Shown here in pieces: positions 8,933-18,648 of a stretch of 64,000 nucleotides of DNA (the first letter of the stretch is position 1; each line of letters begins with the position of its first letter). A model generated the notes under the pieces. That model was not told the DNA's origin. It saw only the letters and a program-made list of their open reading frames with translations, and searched no databases. Location of the stretch: positions 868,001 to 932,000 of the forward strand of contig NZ_JAKMCM010000001.1 of NCBI RefSeq assembly GCF_022662015.1, in the 5' to 3' direction. Source of the stretch: Aestuariivivens sediminicola (GTDB lineage Bacteria; Bacteroidota; Bacteroidia; Flavobacteriales; Flavobacteriaceae). The translations under genes were made by a program, and so were the position numbers.

Positions 8933-9125
8933 ATCGACATTAACTGAAAAAGGGGACGTGCATTCTTAAACCCAAAAACATCTCAAACGCTGAAGCTTCT
9001 TTCATTTCTGATGAAAAGACAGGTAGTACAACCGGAACCATATTGAAAACATGCCAGAAGACTGATGATTATCATTTTATGCTTATGGGCTAAATTCTAC
9101 CTTTATCCATAATCATTACTTGATA

Positions 9126-9419
9126 ATGAAAACCACCTTATACATACAAAACCTAAAAGATGCAGGATGCGAGGGGGTCATCCTAAAAAGGCTTTCGGAA
9201 CTCGAGCATATCAAAAACATCAGCTTTAAACTGCCCTACAGCACCATTACTTTCGAGCATCACAACAAAGCGGATATCAAAGTCGTAAAAAAGATGCTGT
9301 CAAAAATAGGGTATCCTCCCTTTGGAGAGAAAAACACATTAGGACAAAAAGCAAAATCGTATGTAAGATGCACTGCCGGGCGAATTAAAACAAAAGAACC
9401 CGCAGAAAGAATTCCATAA
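9126..9419 (+). CDS. Heavy-metal-associated (HMA)-like domain protein with a single cysteine
   Basis: 97 residues from ATG at 9126; a TTG two codons upstream is less likely. The first ~68 residues follow the ferredoxin-like HMA layout (TLYIQNLKDAGCEGVI, SISFKL-type strand, KVVKKMLSKIGY). The canonical CxxC metal site is reduced to one Cys (DAGCEG). A positively charged C-terminal tail follows. HMA domains normally carry Cu(I) or similar metals; loss of the first Cys makes classical chaperone activity uncertain. It precedes a tiny membrane protein and an L,D-transpeptidase on the same strand with gaps of 34 and 63 bases, a possible operon. Confidence 0.72.
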   Translation: MKTTLYIQNLKDAGCEGVILKRLSELEHIKNISFKLPYSTITFEHHNKADIKVVKKMLSKIGYPPFGEKNTLGQKAKSYVRCTAGRIKTKEPAERIP

Positions 9420-9453
9420 TGACATCATATCAATTTATAGTAAACATAACATC

Positions 9454-9636
9454 ATGAACACAAAAGAAGACAAAAGTAATTGGGCTATTGGCGGTGGCAT
9501 TCTCGCAGGATTAGGTACGGGTTTCTTTTTCCTGGAGCAATCCGCTTTAATGTTTGTCGGCGCTATACTCCTGGGGCTGGGCGTTGGATTAATCATCACT
9601 TCCATTTTATCGGGGGCAAACAACAGGAAACCGTAG
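9454..9636 (+). CDS. Small glycine-rich membrane protein, function unknown
   Basis: 60 residues: a charged N-terminus (MNTKEDKSN), then two hydrophobic helices rich in Gly (IGGGILAGLGTGFFFL and VGAILLGLGVGLIITSIL), and a short basic tail. The GxxxG-type spacing suggests tight helix packing. Similar small proteins are common in Flavobacteriaceae but none is functionally defined to my knowledge. It sits between the HMA-like gene and the L,D-transpeptidase gene. Confidence 0.65.
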   Translation: MNTKEDKSNWAIGGGILAGLGTGFFFLEQSALMFVGAILLGLGVGLIITSILSGANNRKP

Positions 9637-9699
9637 GCATTTCGAAAAAATAGGTTTCTAATCCCAACACCTGCAGCTGACAATTTTAAAATAAAAACC

Positions 9700-10635
9700 A
9701 TGAAACGCGTATCAAAATGGGCATTAATGACCCTGCTGCTTTTATTGGTGAGCTTCAAGGTGAGTTGCCAGAAGCAAGATCCCTTTAACGACAACTCGGA
9801 TAGTCAGGGCGGCAATGCGTTATTGGATCATCCCCTTCCGCTGAACATTCGAATTGACCGGAATATTAGTGTTGCCCATTATTTTCACTATATGGATTCT
9901 ATTGTCAGCACATACGATTCCATGACGCCCTATACCCTCACGGAGCACCTCCTTGTTAAAAGTAATCCATGGATTATAGACACCCTCAGAAACACCGACT
10001 ATTACAGGATGAAAGCACGGGATTCGTTCGTGTACAACCAAAGAAAACTGATCGCCCTGGCCGAAGGCTCTGATCTCATGATTCCGGATTCCTTAACGGC
10101 TGCAAAACTCATGACGGCCTTGGAGCATACCTATTTGGATGTCAATATCCCCGAGTTTAAACTCCGTATCTATGAGGATACCCTGAAGCTTTATGAGTTT
10201 CCCATTCGCGTTGGCAGACACGAAAAAAAATACTTGGAAATGTCCGGCAGGATTGAAGATCTAAGAACGAAACCGGGTATTGGCACCATTGTAGGATACA
10301 ATAAAAACCCGAGATATGTGAATCCTGTTAACAACCATGAGTACTTTGTGACTAAAAGAGACGACAACCGGGTGACCAGGCTGCCCCTCATTCCTTTTTT
10401 GGAAACCGAGATCAACGGGTTGAGAAACGGGCAGCTCATACACCCGACCACAAACCCCATCACCCTTGGAAAAGCCTATTCACATGGCTGCATAGGCACC
10501 AGGGAATCCGATGCCTGGGTGATCTATTATTACGCCCCGATCAACACAAAAATAATTATCAGGTACGACCTCGATGTTATTGATGACCACGGCAAGCCAC
10601 AAAAACTAAAAGATATTTACGGGTATGCTCTTTAA
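9700..10635 (+). CDS. L,D-transpeptidase (YkuD family) lipoprotein
   Basis: A 311-residue protein with lipobox VSC (Cys23). The catalytic domain is C-terminal (about 145-300): LRIYEDTLKLYEFPIRVG strand region, His248 in LIHPT, and the signature SHGCIGTR with catalytic Cys264 and His262. L,D-transpeptidases form 3-3 cross-links in peptidoglycan or attach proteins to it, using a meso-diaminopimelate-containing tetrapeptide donor, in the periplasm. The N-terminal 120 residues have no recognised domain. It is last of three closely spaced plus-strand genes and converges on the glycosidase gene that follows. Confidence 0.92.
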   Translation: MKRVSKWALMTLLLLLVSFKVSCQKQDPFNDNSDSQGGNALLDHPLPLNIRIDRNISVAHYFHYMDSIVSTYDSMTPYTLTEHLLVKSNPWIIDTLRNTDYYRMKARDSFVYNQRKLIALAEGSDLMIPDSLTAAKLMTALEHTYLDVNIPEFKLRIYEDTLKLYEFPIRVGRHEKKYLEMSGRIEDLRTKPGIGTIVGYNKNPRYVNPVNNHEYFVTKRDDNRVTRLPLIPFLETEINGLRNGQLIHPTTNPITLGKAYSHGCIGTRESDAWVIYYYAPINTKIIIRYDLDVIDDHGKPQKLKDIYGYAL

Positions 10636-10728
10636 CGATCAGAGGCCATCTAAAACTTTCTTTTGACAGATCATTTGATATACAGCCTGTACCGTATACG
10701 GCTTATATAAAGTGGCTACTCACAATAC

Positions 10729-13065
10729 TCAATCCGACAGTTTCCTGACGGTATATACAACAGTATCGGGCTCCGGGACCTCCTCGCTGATGACTTCTTC
10801 GCCTTCCTTTTTTTCAAACAGGATGCGCCATCCGCTCTGTTCACTTTGAATACGAATAGTATACCCTGATTCTGTCTTCGTATAAGCGACCGATACATGA
10901 TTATCTCCAACCCTGACGTTTTCCAACTTAGCGCTTTCCCAGGCAGAGGGCATCAAGGGTGAAATGGTAATCTGTTTCTCAGAGGCCCTGGGAGTGATTC
11001 CAAAGAACTGTTGAACAACCGGTACAGCATAACTGTACAGATTCCAGGCCTGGGCAAACATCCCGTAATCCGGAGAGACTTCATAAATGCTCCCCGGCAG
11101 TGCAAAACTGAAACTTCTACCCATACGCTTGAGATAGTCGAGGGCCTGATCAGGATTGCCGTAGTTGTTCTCGGCAACAGCCGAAACGCCGGTAGGCAAT
11201 GTCATTACCGCTCCGGTATATGAAAATACCTTACTGCCCTTAAATGATCCTATCTCCTTTCCTGCCGATGCGTCCCTATCAATACCCGTAACGAAAACCC
11301 CGTAAGGGTTCACAAATTTACGAGCCGTTATCAATGCCTGCTTCGCTTTTTGCGCATCTGCAATGCCTGTTTCCAATGGGGTGTTCACGACCCAGTTATG
11401 GTGGAGCACAAAAGGCCGCACGGCGTCCGATGGGTGATTTAAAATATATCTTTTTGTCTCTAAGAGTTCCTCCACCGCCCAGGGCTTGTTTAAGGTATCC
11501 GCACGGATTATGGCATCTTCAATGAGACTCAAAGTTTCTTCATCCGTTGCCATAAAATCAGCGAATGAGTTAAATGCTTCCACCCACAGGACCTCGTTGA
11601 TTTTATCTTTCAGATCCATCGCCTTGTTGAGATACTCCGACGACAATTCCGATTCCCCCAATGCTTCGGCAATTTTAGCCGCATCCCGGAATCCGCTTTG
11701 CGTATAGGTGGCGACATCGATCATCTCCGATTCGAGACCGTGAATTTCCATCATCCCGGCCCCTTCTGGGAAGCCGTTCTGATCATGATCCCTATCCGTA
11801 GCAATCCAGTCCAAACCGCGCTTTATGAGATCGAAATTATTTGACAGGAGCGTTTTGTCCCCGGTCCACAAATAGGTTTCCCATACCAGGGATGCAAACT
11901 GAGGGGTTTCGTTCATATTGCCGGGATTAAAAACCACGCCATTGGTCGATGCTTCATGAATAATTCTACCATTAGTATTTGTGTCGCGAGAAAGCTTCGC
12001 TATGAGGTCAATACTGGATCTGGCGATATCAAACTGACCAATGGATACATATCCTTTGAGCGCAAACTCCGTATCGCATCCAAACCACCATGGGTAATCC
12101 GGATAACCAGCTGCTATGCCGCGTCCGATCTCGGGCACCTCCCGAATGAACCACTCCGAATTATACTTCAACCATGTATAAACCAGATCGAACTCAGGAT
12201 CAGAAGTCGTTAATCGCGCCTGGTTTTCAATGTCCTCAAAACGACGCTGCTTTTTCGATAAAAGTTCGGGGAAACCGAATCGCAACGCTTCTAACTCCCC
12301 AAGGACCTCTGCCTGATCCTTGTAGGAACCGGAGATGAAAAAATAGATGGTTTTCGTTCCCTTTTTATCAATTTTCAAGGGCAGGTCCATTCGGGCGGAT
12401 CTGCCCTGACCCTTATAACTGCTTTCCAGGGATTCAAACCCCTGAATGGGTTCAGAACAGCCTACAGCTGCAAACCAATCGTTATTCTGATCCTTGGCAA
12501 GAATGCAATTTTGAGATGCATCAAAGCTTACCGTGTCGGCTCCATCGATCATCTGGGTTCGTTCTCCCAGCCAGGTGGGTCTCAGGTCAAATGCCACTTC
12601 AAAGGACAGTGTTCCTTCGAAAGGCGTAGGGTTGAGGTTGCTAATGCTATACCCAACGACTAGTCCTTGCTTTTGATCCGGAGCGAATTGAACGCGATCG
12701 ACCGACAATCCGAAGTCTGAAAGATCATAAAGAAAGGCATTCCCGTGGGGATAGTTTGTAAATTGTGCATCCTTGAGCTCGGTTGTTTTGGATGAAGCTG
12801 TTATGTGTGCCTTGAATCCGTCGAGTAATTTTATGGGATGATTCCATATGCCCCCCATTTCTTTGTCGATATGCCAGCCGATTTCGGGGAAGCCTCCATT
12901 TTGTGCACCGATGGCATAAACGCGATCTCCCGCAGTGATGTATGGCGTGGTTTTAAATTCGTTCTTTCCGGAAATCCCTTCAGTATGAAAATCTAAATGC
13001 GATTCACGATGATGAACACAACTGAGAACGAGGATTGAAATAAGTATAGAAATCGAAGTTTTCAT
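10729..13065 (-). CDS. Exported six-hairpin glycosidase, amylo-alpha-1,6-glucosidase/glycogen-debranching-like
   Basis: A 778-residue protein with lipobox-like ILVLSC (Cys16). The N-terminal ~260 residues look like a beta-sandwich; the rest fits an (alpha/alpha)6 barrel, with GYPDYPWWFGCDTEFALKG, GRIIHEASTNG, FASLVWETYLWTGD, DHDQNGFPEGAG and GFRDAAKIAEALG as successive conserved segments. The layout matches debranching enzyme C-terminal domains and relatives such as GH63/GH15. Asp in GCDTEF and Glu in PEGAG are candidate catalytic acids. It probably trims alpha-linked oligosaccharides in the periplasm. It stands alone, divergent from the dienelactone hydrolase. The exact GH family cannot be fixed by eye. 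Confidence 0.8.
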   Translation of the reverse strand: MKTSISILISILVLSCVHHRESHLDFHTEGISGKNEFKTTPYITAGDRVYAIGAQNGGFPEIGWHIDKEMGGIWNHPIKLLDGFKAHITASSKTTELKDAQFTNYPHGNAFLYDLSDFGLSVDRVQFAPDQKQGLVVGYSISNLNPTPFEGTLSFEVAFDLRPTWLGERTQMIDGADTVSFDASQNCILAKDQNNDWFAAVGCSEPIQGFESLESSYKGQGRSARMDLPLKIDKKGTKTIYFFISGSYKDQAEVLGELEALRFGFPELLSKKQRRFEDIENQARLTTSDPEFDLVYTWLKYNSEWFIREVPEIGRGIAAGYPDYPWWFGCDTEFALKGYVSIGQFDIARSSIDLIAKLSRDTNTNGRIIHEASTNGVVFNPGNMNETPQFASLVWETYLWTGDKTLLSNNFDLIKRGLDWIATDRDHDQNGFPEGAGMMEIHGLESEMIDVATYTQSGFRDAAKIAEALGESELSSEYLNKAMDLKDKINEVLWVEAFNSFADFMATDEETLSLIEDAIIRADTLNKPWAVEELLETKRYILNHPSDAVRPFVLHHNWVVNTPLETGIADAQKAKQALITARKFVNPYGVFVTGIDRDASAGKEIGSFKGSKVFSYTGAVMTLPTGVSAVAENNYGNPDQALDYLKRMGRSFSFALPGSIYEVSPDYGMFAQAWNLYSYAVPVVQQFFGITPRASEKQITISPLMPSAWESAKLENVRVGDNHVSVAYTKTESGYTIRIQSEQSGWRILFEKKEGEEVISEEVPEPDTVVYTVRKLSD

Positions 13066-13367
13066 GGCTTTAAAAATAGCCTTAAAAATAAAAAAATCGA
13101 ATACACCATAAAAGCATAAGGATTATAAAGTGATACCCCTCCCTCACTGCAGCAGGACAAAAAGGGTTCAGTTGGATCCATGGAACGGGTGTTTTTCGAC
13201 ATAGTTAAGTGTAAATCTGCGCCCTCAAAAGGACAAAACTAAAAAAGCAATGCTAAACATGCGATAAATAGGTTCAGAGCAAAATACAATCAATGCAGAC
13301 CATGACATTAAATTGATTGGTTAATATTTCCTATATTGAAAGAATAAAAACGAAACCGGATACGCCT

Positions 13368-14255
13368 ATGAAACCATTAAAAAAAGAAGACATCAATCAG
13401 CAGGTTTTTGAACTCTATGATGCTTATGCCCATAATAAAATCGATAGACGTCAATTTATTGAAAAGTTGTCCCTGTATGCTGTTGGCGGTATAACCGTTT
13501 CCTCACTGCTCAGTTTTATCAGTCCGAATTATGCGGACACCCTTTTGGTACCACAAAATGATCCGCGTTTGGATTCCGGATATATCCATTATGAATCGCC
13601 AAAAGGGGGAGGCACCATAAAAGGCTTGTTATCCAAACCGAGTGCTACTGAAAAAAAATTACCGGGTGTTGTGGTAGTGCATGAAAATCGGGGCTTGAAT
13701 CCCTATATCGAGGATGTGTGCCGGCGTACAGCCCTGGAAGGTTTTATTTCCCTGGCCCCTGATGCCTTAACGCCGCTTGGCGGTTATCCGGGTAATGACG
13801 ATGAGGGACGCGCTTTACAACGCCAACGGGATCGCAATGACATGCTGGAGGATTTTATAGCGGCCTACCATTATCTCAAAAGTCATGAATCCTGTGACGG
13901 GAATGTTGGGGTCGTTGGTTTTTGTTTTGGTGGTTGGATCTCCAATATGATGGCGGTAAGATTGCCCGATTTAGGAGCAGCCGTTCCCTTCTATGGCGGA
14001 CAACCCTCGGCCGAAGACACCGCTAAAATCAAAGCCCCGCTGCTTCTGCAATTTGCTGAGTTGGACGCTCGTGTAAATGCCGGTTGGCCGGATTATGAAG
14101 CCGCCTTAATAGCGAACAATGTGGAATACACCGCTCATATGTATGAAGGCGTAAACCATGGATTTCACAATAATACCACACCGCGCTATGATGAAGACGC
14201 TGCGAACCTGGCCTGGAAAAGAACCATTGCATTTTTCAAGGAAAAGCTGGGCTGA
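13368..14255 (+). CDS. Dienelactone hydrolase family protein with Tat-like signal
   Basis: Start set at the ATG of MKPLKKED (13368); a TTG 17 codons upstream extends the frame but gives no sensible N-terminus. 295 residues. A twin-arginine-like signal, DRRQFIEKLSLYAVGG, is followed by an alpha/beta-hydrolase domain: VVVVHENRGLNPYIEDV, the cysteine nucleophile elbow GFCFGGW, acid in AELDARV and His in GVNHGFHN. That is the Cys-Asp-His triad of dienelactone hydrolases. Characterised members open dienelactones in chloroaromatic breakdown; exported relatives have unknown substrates. Transcribed alone, divergent from the glycosidase with a ~300-base gap in which nothing else is seen. Confidence 0.88.
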   Translation: MKPLKKEDINQQVFELYDAYAHNKIDRRQFIEKLSLYAVGGITVSSLLSFISPNYADTLLVPQNDPRLDSGYIHYESPKGGGTIKGLLSKPSATEKKLPGVVVVHENRGLNPYIEDVCRRTALEGFISLAPDALTPLGGYPGNDDEGRALQRQRDRNDMLEDFIAAYHYLKSHESCDGNVGVVGFCFGGWISNMMAVRLPDLGAAVPFYGGQPSAEDTAKIKAPLLLQFAELDARVNAGWPDYEAALIANNVEYTAHMYEGVNHGFHNNTTPRYDEDAANLAWKRTIAFFKEKLG

Positions 14256-14380
14256 TACTGCCTGATTGATCGCCTTAAGTTTTCAGCTGATTTGTGGCGG
14301 GATAAACGTCCTGTCCCAGGCAGGTGAACGCGTGCAGACGGTTCAAAACAAAAAGGTCGCCCAAAAATGTTGTGAAGCAT

Positions 14381-15307
14381 TTAACTCTTCTTAAAATAGT
14401 TACTTTTTTCTAAGCATTCGCTGGCATTGGTCATATTAAGTATTTCATTTATTACCGCATTTCTATCTCCAACTTCGTCAAAATAATGACTCCATATTTT
14501 ATACCCCATAACATAGCCTAATAATTGAGGATGTTCTTTCTTTCCAATCGATTCCCAAAGCCAAAATGAATTGTCATGAATTTTAAGGTCATCCAAAAAT
14601 TTTTGTTTTAATTCTGCCTCATTTTCATTAAAATAAGCAACAGAGCTTTCCTGTGTAAGGCTTCCTAACACCTGATTGGTTATAAATTCAGCTCCTCCCT
14701 CACGAAGGCAAAGCCCCAACATATTATTGGGCTGAGAATATAAAGAAACATAGTGTTGCATGCCTACAGTTTTGGCTTGCTGAAAATGGGCAAGTTCATG
14801 CACAATCAGGCTTAGTAATTTCTCTTCATTCTCTACTATTCTTGTTACCGTAACCAGCTGTCCGTATCGAGAGGCCTGTGCAATACCTCTGTTGGCTCCT
14901 ACTAACAAATAGGTCGGAGCAAACATGGCATTTGGAACTACCTCTTCAAATCTGTTCAATACACTTAGCATCTTTGGTTTAAATGCGCTTAATCCATTCA
15001 GGAAGGCTTCTATTTTTTGATAGTCTTCCGGTCTTTTCATTATCGCTTTCTTAAGCATGTCCGGTGTTAAACCATGTCTGCTTATATACTCCTTCAGACC
15101 AACTGATGCCCTGTCAAAATAGTACGTGTTTAATACTTGAATCGTATCCCTATTTTTTTTCAAGTGATTCATGGCCACAGTGAAATTCTCAATATCTGTA
15201 TAAATTAACTCTGCTTGGCTGGCCTCAGTTGGATAATTTGGCTGCTGTGCATAGGCCATTGCAAGACCAAACATCAGCAGTACAATACCTTTTGTGTATT
15301 GATTCAT
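14381..15307 (-). CDS. Exported zinc metalloprotease, DUF2268-like gluzincin
   Basis: A 308-residue protein with a cleavable signal peptide (to about AYAQQ, residue 21). The zinc site is HELAH (His170, Glu171, His174) followed by EGGAEF, where Glu207 would be the third ligand, the gluzincin arrangement. The sequence around it resembles predicted Zn-dependent proteases of the DUF2268 type. Base composition is AT-richer than in the preceding 10 kb. It lies alone, convergent with the dienelactone hydrolase. Substrate unknown; exported location well supported. Confidence 0.82.
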   Translation of the reverse strand: MNQYTKGIVLLMFGLAMAYAQQPNYPTEASQAELIYTDIENFTVAMNHLKKNRDTIQVLNTYYFDRASVGLKEYISRHGLTPDMLKKAIMKRPEDYQKIEAFLNGLSAFKPKMLSVLNRFEEVVPNAMFAPTYLLVGANRGIAQASRYGQLVTVTRIVENEEKLLSLIVHELAHFQQAKTVGMQHYVSLYSQPNNMLGLCLREGGAEFITNQVLGSLTQESSVAYFNENEAELKQKFLDDLKIHDNSFWLWESIGKKEHPQLLGYVMGYKIWSHYFDEVGDRNAVINEILNMTNASECLEKSNYFKKS

Positions 15308-15407
15308 AATTGTAGTGTTTCAATAATTACTCGTTAAAAGACAATGATTATCGTCGCGTCCCAGACCGTCGAACTTATCCTATTGTTCCGCAGTAGTGCA
15401 TCTATAG

Positions 15408-15836
15408 CTAGTCGGTAACTCTACGCCAGCCCACAGCTAATCCATCACTAACCTCCATTCCTACGCCTTTAGCCGCAACTTTCTCATTGATTATCCAGGA
15501 AACATCATAAAAATCGCCTGCTTTTTCTATTACCAGGTCATATTCATCTGAAAACTTACCACTTTCATAGAAGTACCGCACATGATAATTACCAGCATAG
15601 CCATCTGTATGTGGTCCACCAGTAGCTAAGCCCGGTCCGCTGGATTTGTTGGCATAATTCCATCTAGCAAATAATGTTCCCGGTGTATTGCCTTTTGTAT
15701 ATAGGACAAAGCCAATATTTAAAGGTTTTTTCGCATTTGTATCAGTAGCGTTCTGAGAATTGGTAAAATACGGAATTGTAAAGGCTATCATCAGTAATTT
15801 AATTTGCAGTGATCTAATAAATAGTTGTTTTCTCAT
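15408..15836 (-). CDS. Exported protein, function unknown
   Basis: 142 residues with a signal peptide (hydrophobic to about residue 27, then NSQNATDTNAKK). The mature part contains LNIGFVLYTKGNTPGTLFARWNY and repeated aromatic strand-like segments (YHVRYFYES, YDLVIEKAGDFYDVSWII) and ends in GWRRVTD, consistent with a small beta-barrel. I do not recognise the family. It is one of three unrelated small minus-strand genes in the AT-rich region. Confidence 0.68.
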   Translation of the reverse strand: MRKQLFIRSLQIKLLMIAFTIPYFTNSQNATDTNAKKPLNIGFVLYTKGNTPGTLFARWNYANKSSGPGLATGGPHTDGYAGNYHVRYFYESGKFSDEYDLVIEKAGDFYDVSWIINEKVAAKGVGMEVSDGLAVGWRRVTD

Positions 15837-15948
15837 TTGATTTGATATTTAGTAAACCCCATAAAGGTATTAAATTATAAATGAAGCGGTTTAAATCAGA
15901 ATTGATTGCAGTTTTCAAGGATTAACTGCAACTAAATGTATTCTTAAT

Positions 15949-16233
15949 TTAATTTCCCGCAAATGGACTTCCAAAAACACCTACAGCTAATTCAGCCCAC
16001 AGAATTAAAAATAAAGCGATGATGAAAAAATAGTATAAATAACGCTTATGCCTTAATTTAACGCTTTTGCTTATTGTTGATATTCCCAGTCCGAGAAGCA
16101 ATAATACGATGCCCATAATGACAAAATCGAACCAACTCCAATCGACTTCATTTGAAAATTGCATGGTTGTTAATGGAATTAACAATAATAACAATGGGTA
16201 AAATGTAAGTTTAGAAATTCTGAATGGATGCAT
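15949..16233 (-). CDS. Small integral membrane protein, function unknown
   Basis: 94 residues with three hydrophobic segments (about 9-24, 34-54 and 66-88) separated by short loops, one of them basic (SKSVKLRHKR). No domain recognised. It precedes a 391-base gap. Confidence 0.6.
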   Translation of the reverse strand: MHPFRISKLTFYPLLLLLIPLTTMQFSNEVDWSWFDFVIMGIVLLLLGLGISTISKSVKLRHKRYLYYFFIIALFLILWAELAVGVFGSPFAGN

Positions 16234-16624
16234 AACATTATAATTGATAATTAAAATTACATTTTTAATTAAACTATGCGCTTAAGCTTATGTTAAAAAA
16301 CAATTCATTCGGCAGTTCTATAGTCATTATATGTTATTGGTGTAGCTATGATGGTTTTCATTTAAAAATGACGCTTCGAGAGGGGCCTTAAGCGGGATGG
16401 GTTGTTTATTCCAACCCTGTGCAAACTTGAACCTGCTTAAAAATAAATGTTAATTAATTAAAATATAATTCGTACATTGGATTTAGCAATCCACTTAGCA
16501 TGAGTGGGTTCATACATAAATTGCTTCCCCTTTTCCATAAATTAACATCCTTGTTTAGGTCTCCAGATTTACTTAAATGATCTTACATTGGATGGATAAG
16601 TATTAATTTAAAATCTAACTAATT
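16234..16624. other. Gap of 391 bases without a gene
   Basis: Strongly AT-rich spacer between divergent genes. I see no ORF with coding character, no RNA gene and no convincing promoter or palindrome. It presumably holds both divergent promoters. Confidence 0.6.
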
Positions 16625-17341
16625 ATGAGAAAACACGTTTTAATGATGTCTCTTATGACATTCATCTTTTTCGGTTGCGGAACCAATGAGTCTGAACCGA
16701 TTCAAGAGACACAACAAAAAGAATTTTATTCTAAAATGGTAAAGGATTTGGTTGCAAATGAAGATTTTCGAAACTATTTTAACAGTTCCAATTCTGCCCA
16801 GGATAAACCAAGTTATTCCCGCGGCAATGGGAATAGCGTTTGGTTTATTGAGAATGGTTATGGGGCACTTTGGGGTATTGGAATAGGGAATGATAATGGC
16901 ACACCTGATTTCCCGGATGATGATTTTACCGAAAAAGTCGTTTTTTTAGGTGGTAAATCTGCCGACATTAAAGTGTTTAAAAATGGTTACGCAAGGGCAC
17001 AATCTTCGTCGAATGAGGCCTTTTGCTTTGTGATTGATTTTTCCAATTTCTCCTTTTTAGGCAATGATTGCTATGAGACAAAAGGACATTTCAATTTGAA
17101 GGTAAGTGGAGATTTAATGGTCGATGAAGCGCCTTGGGGGGAACTATTTTATGTCATAGATTATGATTCAGTTTTTCTACACGCCAACAATATTACCATT
17201 AACAATGAATCCATTACCTATGATGATGTCACCGGAGAACCATTGTACTGTAATGGGGATGCTACGATCGAAAAATCGGTATCTCTTAAATTAGTGGGTG
17301 ACGGGAACGGTCCTCTTGAAGGCAGAGTAAAGATTGAATAA
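16625..17341 (+). CDS. Lipoprotein, function unknown
   Basis: 238 residues; the signal ends in lipobox FFGC (Cys18). The mature protein begins Ser/Gln-rich (GTNESEPIQETQQK) and continues with aromatic, Asp-rich segments (VWFIENGYGALWGIGIGNDNGTPDFPDDDF). The pattern suggests a beta-rich fold with two conserved Cys (CFVIDF, CYETKG). No family recognised. It is transcribed alone and followed by a strong terminator. Confidence 0.7.
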   Translation: MRKHVLMMSLMTFIFFGCGTNESEPIQETQQKEFYSKMVKDLVANEDFRNYFNSSNSAQDKPSYSRGNGNSVWFIENGYGALWGIGIGNDNGTPDFPDDDFTEKVVFLGGKSADIKVFKNGYARAQSSSNEAFCFVIDFSNFSFLGNDCYETKGHFNLKVSGDLMVDEAPWGELFYVIDYDSVFLHANNITINNESITYDDVTGEPLYCNGDATIEKSVSLKLVGDGNGPLEGRVKIE

Positions 17342-17357
17342 CATAAAAGTTATGAGT

Positions 17358-17389
17358 AAAACACCTCAATTTATGAGGTGTTTTTTTTT
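17358..17389 (+). terminator. Intrinsic terminator
   Basis: Stem AAACACCTCA / TGAGGTGTTT with a short AT loop and a run of nine T, 17 bases after the preceding stop. Confidence 0.92.
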
Positions 17390-17613
17390 ATAAACTATTC
17401 ACAATGCACTCGTTTTGTAAATGGCTAAGGCTCGCCTTATTCTACCTGTTCCTCAGCGTTGCTCGACTATCAAATCAATTAATTATTCCTGGTTAATTCA
17501 AAAAATGTTCTGCTCTATAATATTTTAATACCATTACTTTTCTTTTAGTACTTTATTTATTTTAAATTTCTCATGTCATATCAACTTGATTATAAAAAAT
17601 TCTCAGAATGGTC

Positions 17614-18552
17614 ATGAAAGCATATCAATTCATCTTATTTGGAATTACACTTATGACCTTGAGCTGTTCCGTAAAGGAAGAGGTTTATTTGTTTTCATAT
17701 TTCAAGAGCAATGGAGAAGATGGGCTCCATTTGGCGTTTAGCCATGACGGACTTAAATGGGAGGCTTTAAATGATGATAAATCATTTTTAAAACCCGAAC
17801 TAAGTAAGGACAAACTGATGCGTGATCCTTGTATCATAAAAGGCCCTGATGGAACATTTCATATGGTTTGGACTGTAAGTTGGGAAGAAAAGGGAATTGG
17901 TTATTCAAATTCCGATGACTTAATTAATTGGTCTGAGCAAAAGTTTATTCCCGTTATGCAACACGAAAACGCATGCAAAAATGCATGGGCTCCGGAATTG
18001 TTTTATGATAAGAAGAAGGAACACTACCTTATTTTTTGGGCCAGTACTGTATCTGATAGGTTTTTGGAAACAGCAAATCAAGCTGAAGAAGATTGGAATC
18101 ACAGAATGTACTACACAACGACCAAAGATTTTGAAGTTTTTTCAGAAACGAAAATTTTTTTAGAGCCCGGGTTTAATGTTATTGATGCGACGATATCCGA
18201 AAACGAAAATCACTATTTTATGATCATTAAAGACGAGACCCTACTTCCAAAGCCTAAAAAAAGTCTTCATATTTTATTTTCAGATCATCTTTACGATTGG
18301 AATGTACCTGTTTCAAAAGCCATATCGGGCAATTGGGTAGAAGGCCCCACAATTGCACGCCTAAATAAGGATTGGATTGTTTATTTTGATCAGTATAGAA
18401 AACAATCTTATGGCGCTATAACCTCGGAGGATTTGGTTCATTGGAAAGATATTTCAAATTCCATTTCGTTTCCTGACGGCATGAGACATGGCACTTTTTT
18501 TAAGGTTTCTAAAAGGGTATTCTCTAAATTAAAAAACCATGCTTCAAACTAA
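17614..18552 (+). CDS. Exported GH43-like beta-propeller glycosidase
   Basis: 312 residues from MKAYQF (an ATG two codons earlier is equally open), with a lipobox MTLSC. The mature part shows five-bladed-propeller repeats typical of family 43/32-like enzymes: HLAFSHDGLKWEAL, RDPCIIKGPDGTFHMVWT, GIGYSNSDDLINW, NAWAPELFYDKKKEHYLIFWAS and VVEGPTIAR-like WVEGPTI. Asp in RDPCII and Glu in WVEGPT are candidate catalytic acids. Such enzymes release arabinose, xylose or galactose residues. No SusCD genes accompany it. The gene is AT-rich like its neighbours. Confidence 0.82.
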   Translation: MKAYQFILFGITLMTLSCSVKEEVYLFSYFKSNGEDGLHLAFSHDGLKWEALNDDKSFLKPELSKDKLMRDPCIIKGPDGTFHMVWTVSWEEKGIGYSNSDDLINWSEQKFIPVMQHENACKNAWAPELFYDKKKEHYLIFWASTVSDRFLETANQAEEDWNHRMYYTTTKDFEVFSETKIFLEPGFNVIDATISENENHYFMIIKDETLLPKPKKSLHILFSDHLYDWNVPVSKAISGNWVEGPTIARLNKDWIVYFDQYRKQSYGAITSEDLVHWKDISNSISFPDGMRHGTFFKVSKRVFSKLKNHASN

Positions 18553-18648
18553 TCCGTTATTTCAGGGAAAGACCAAAACCAAGATCCCTGGTTGCCTGTA
18601 TTAGGGTCGCTTTGCTCCCCCTATTATTGAAAGTTGCAGCGGCGCTAA

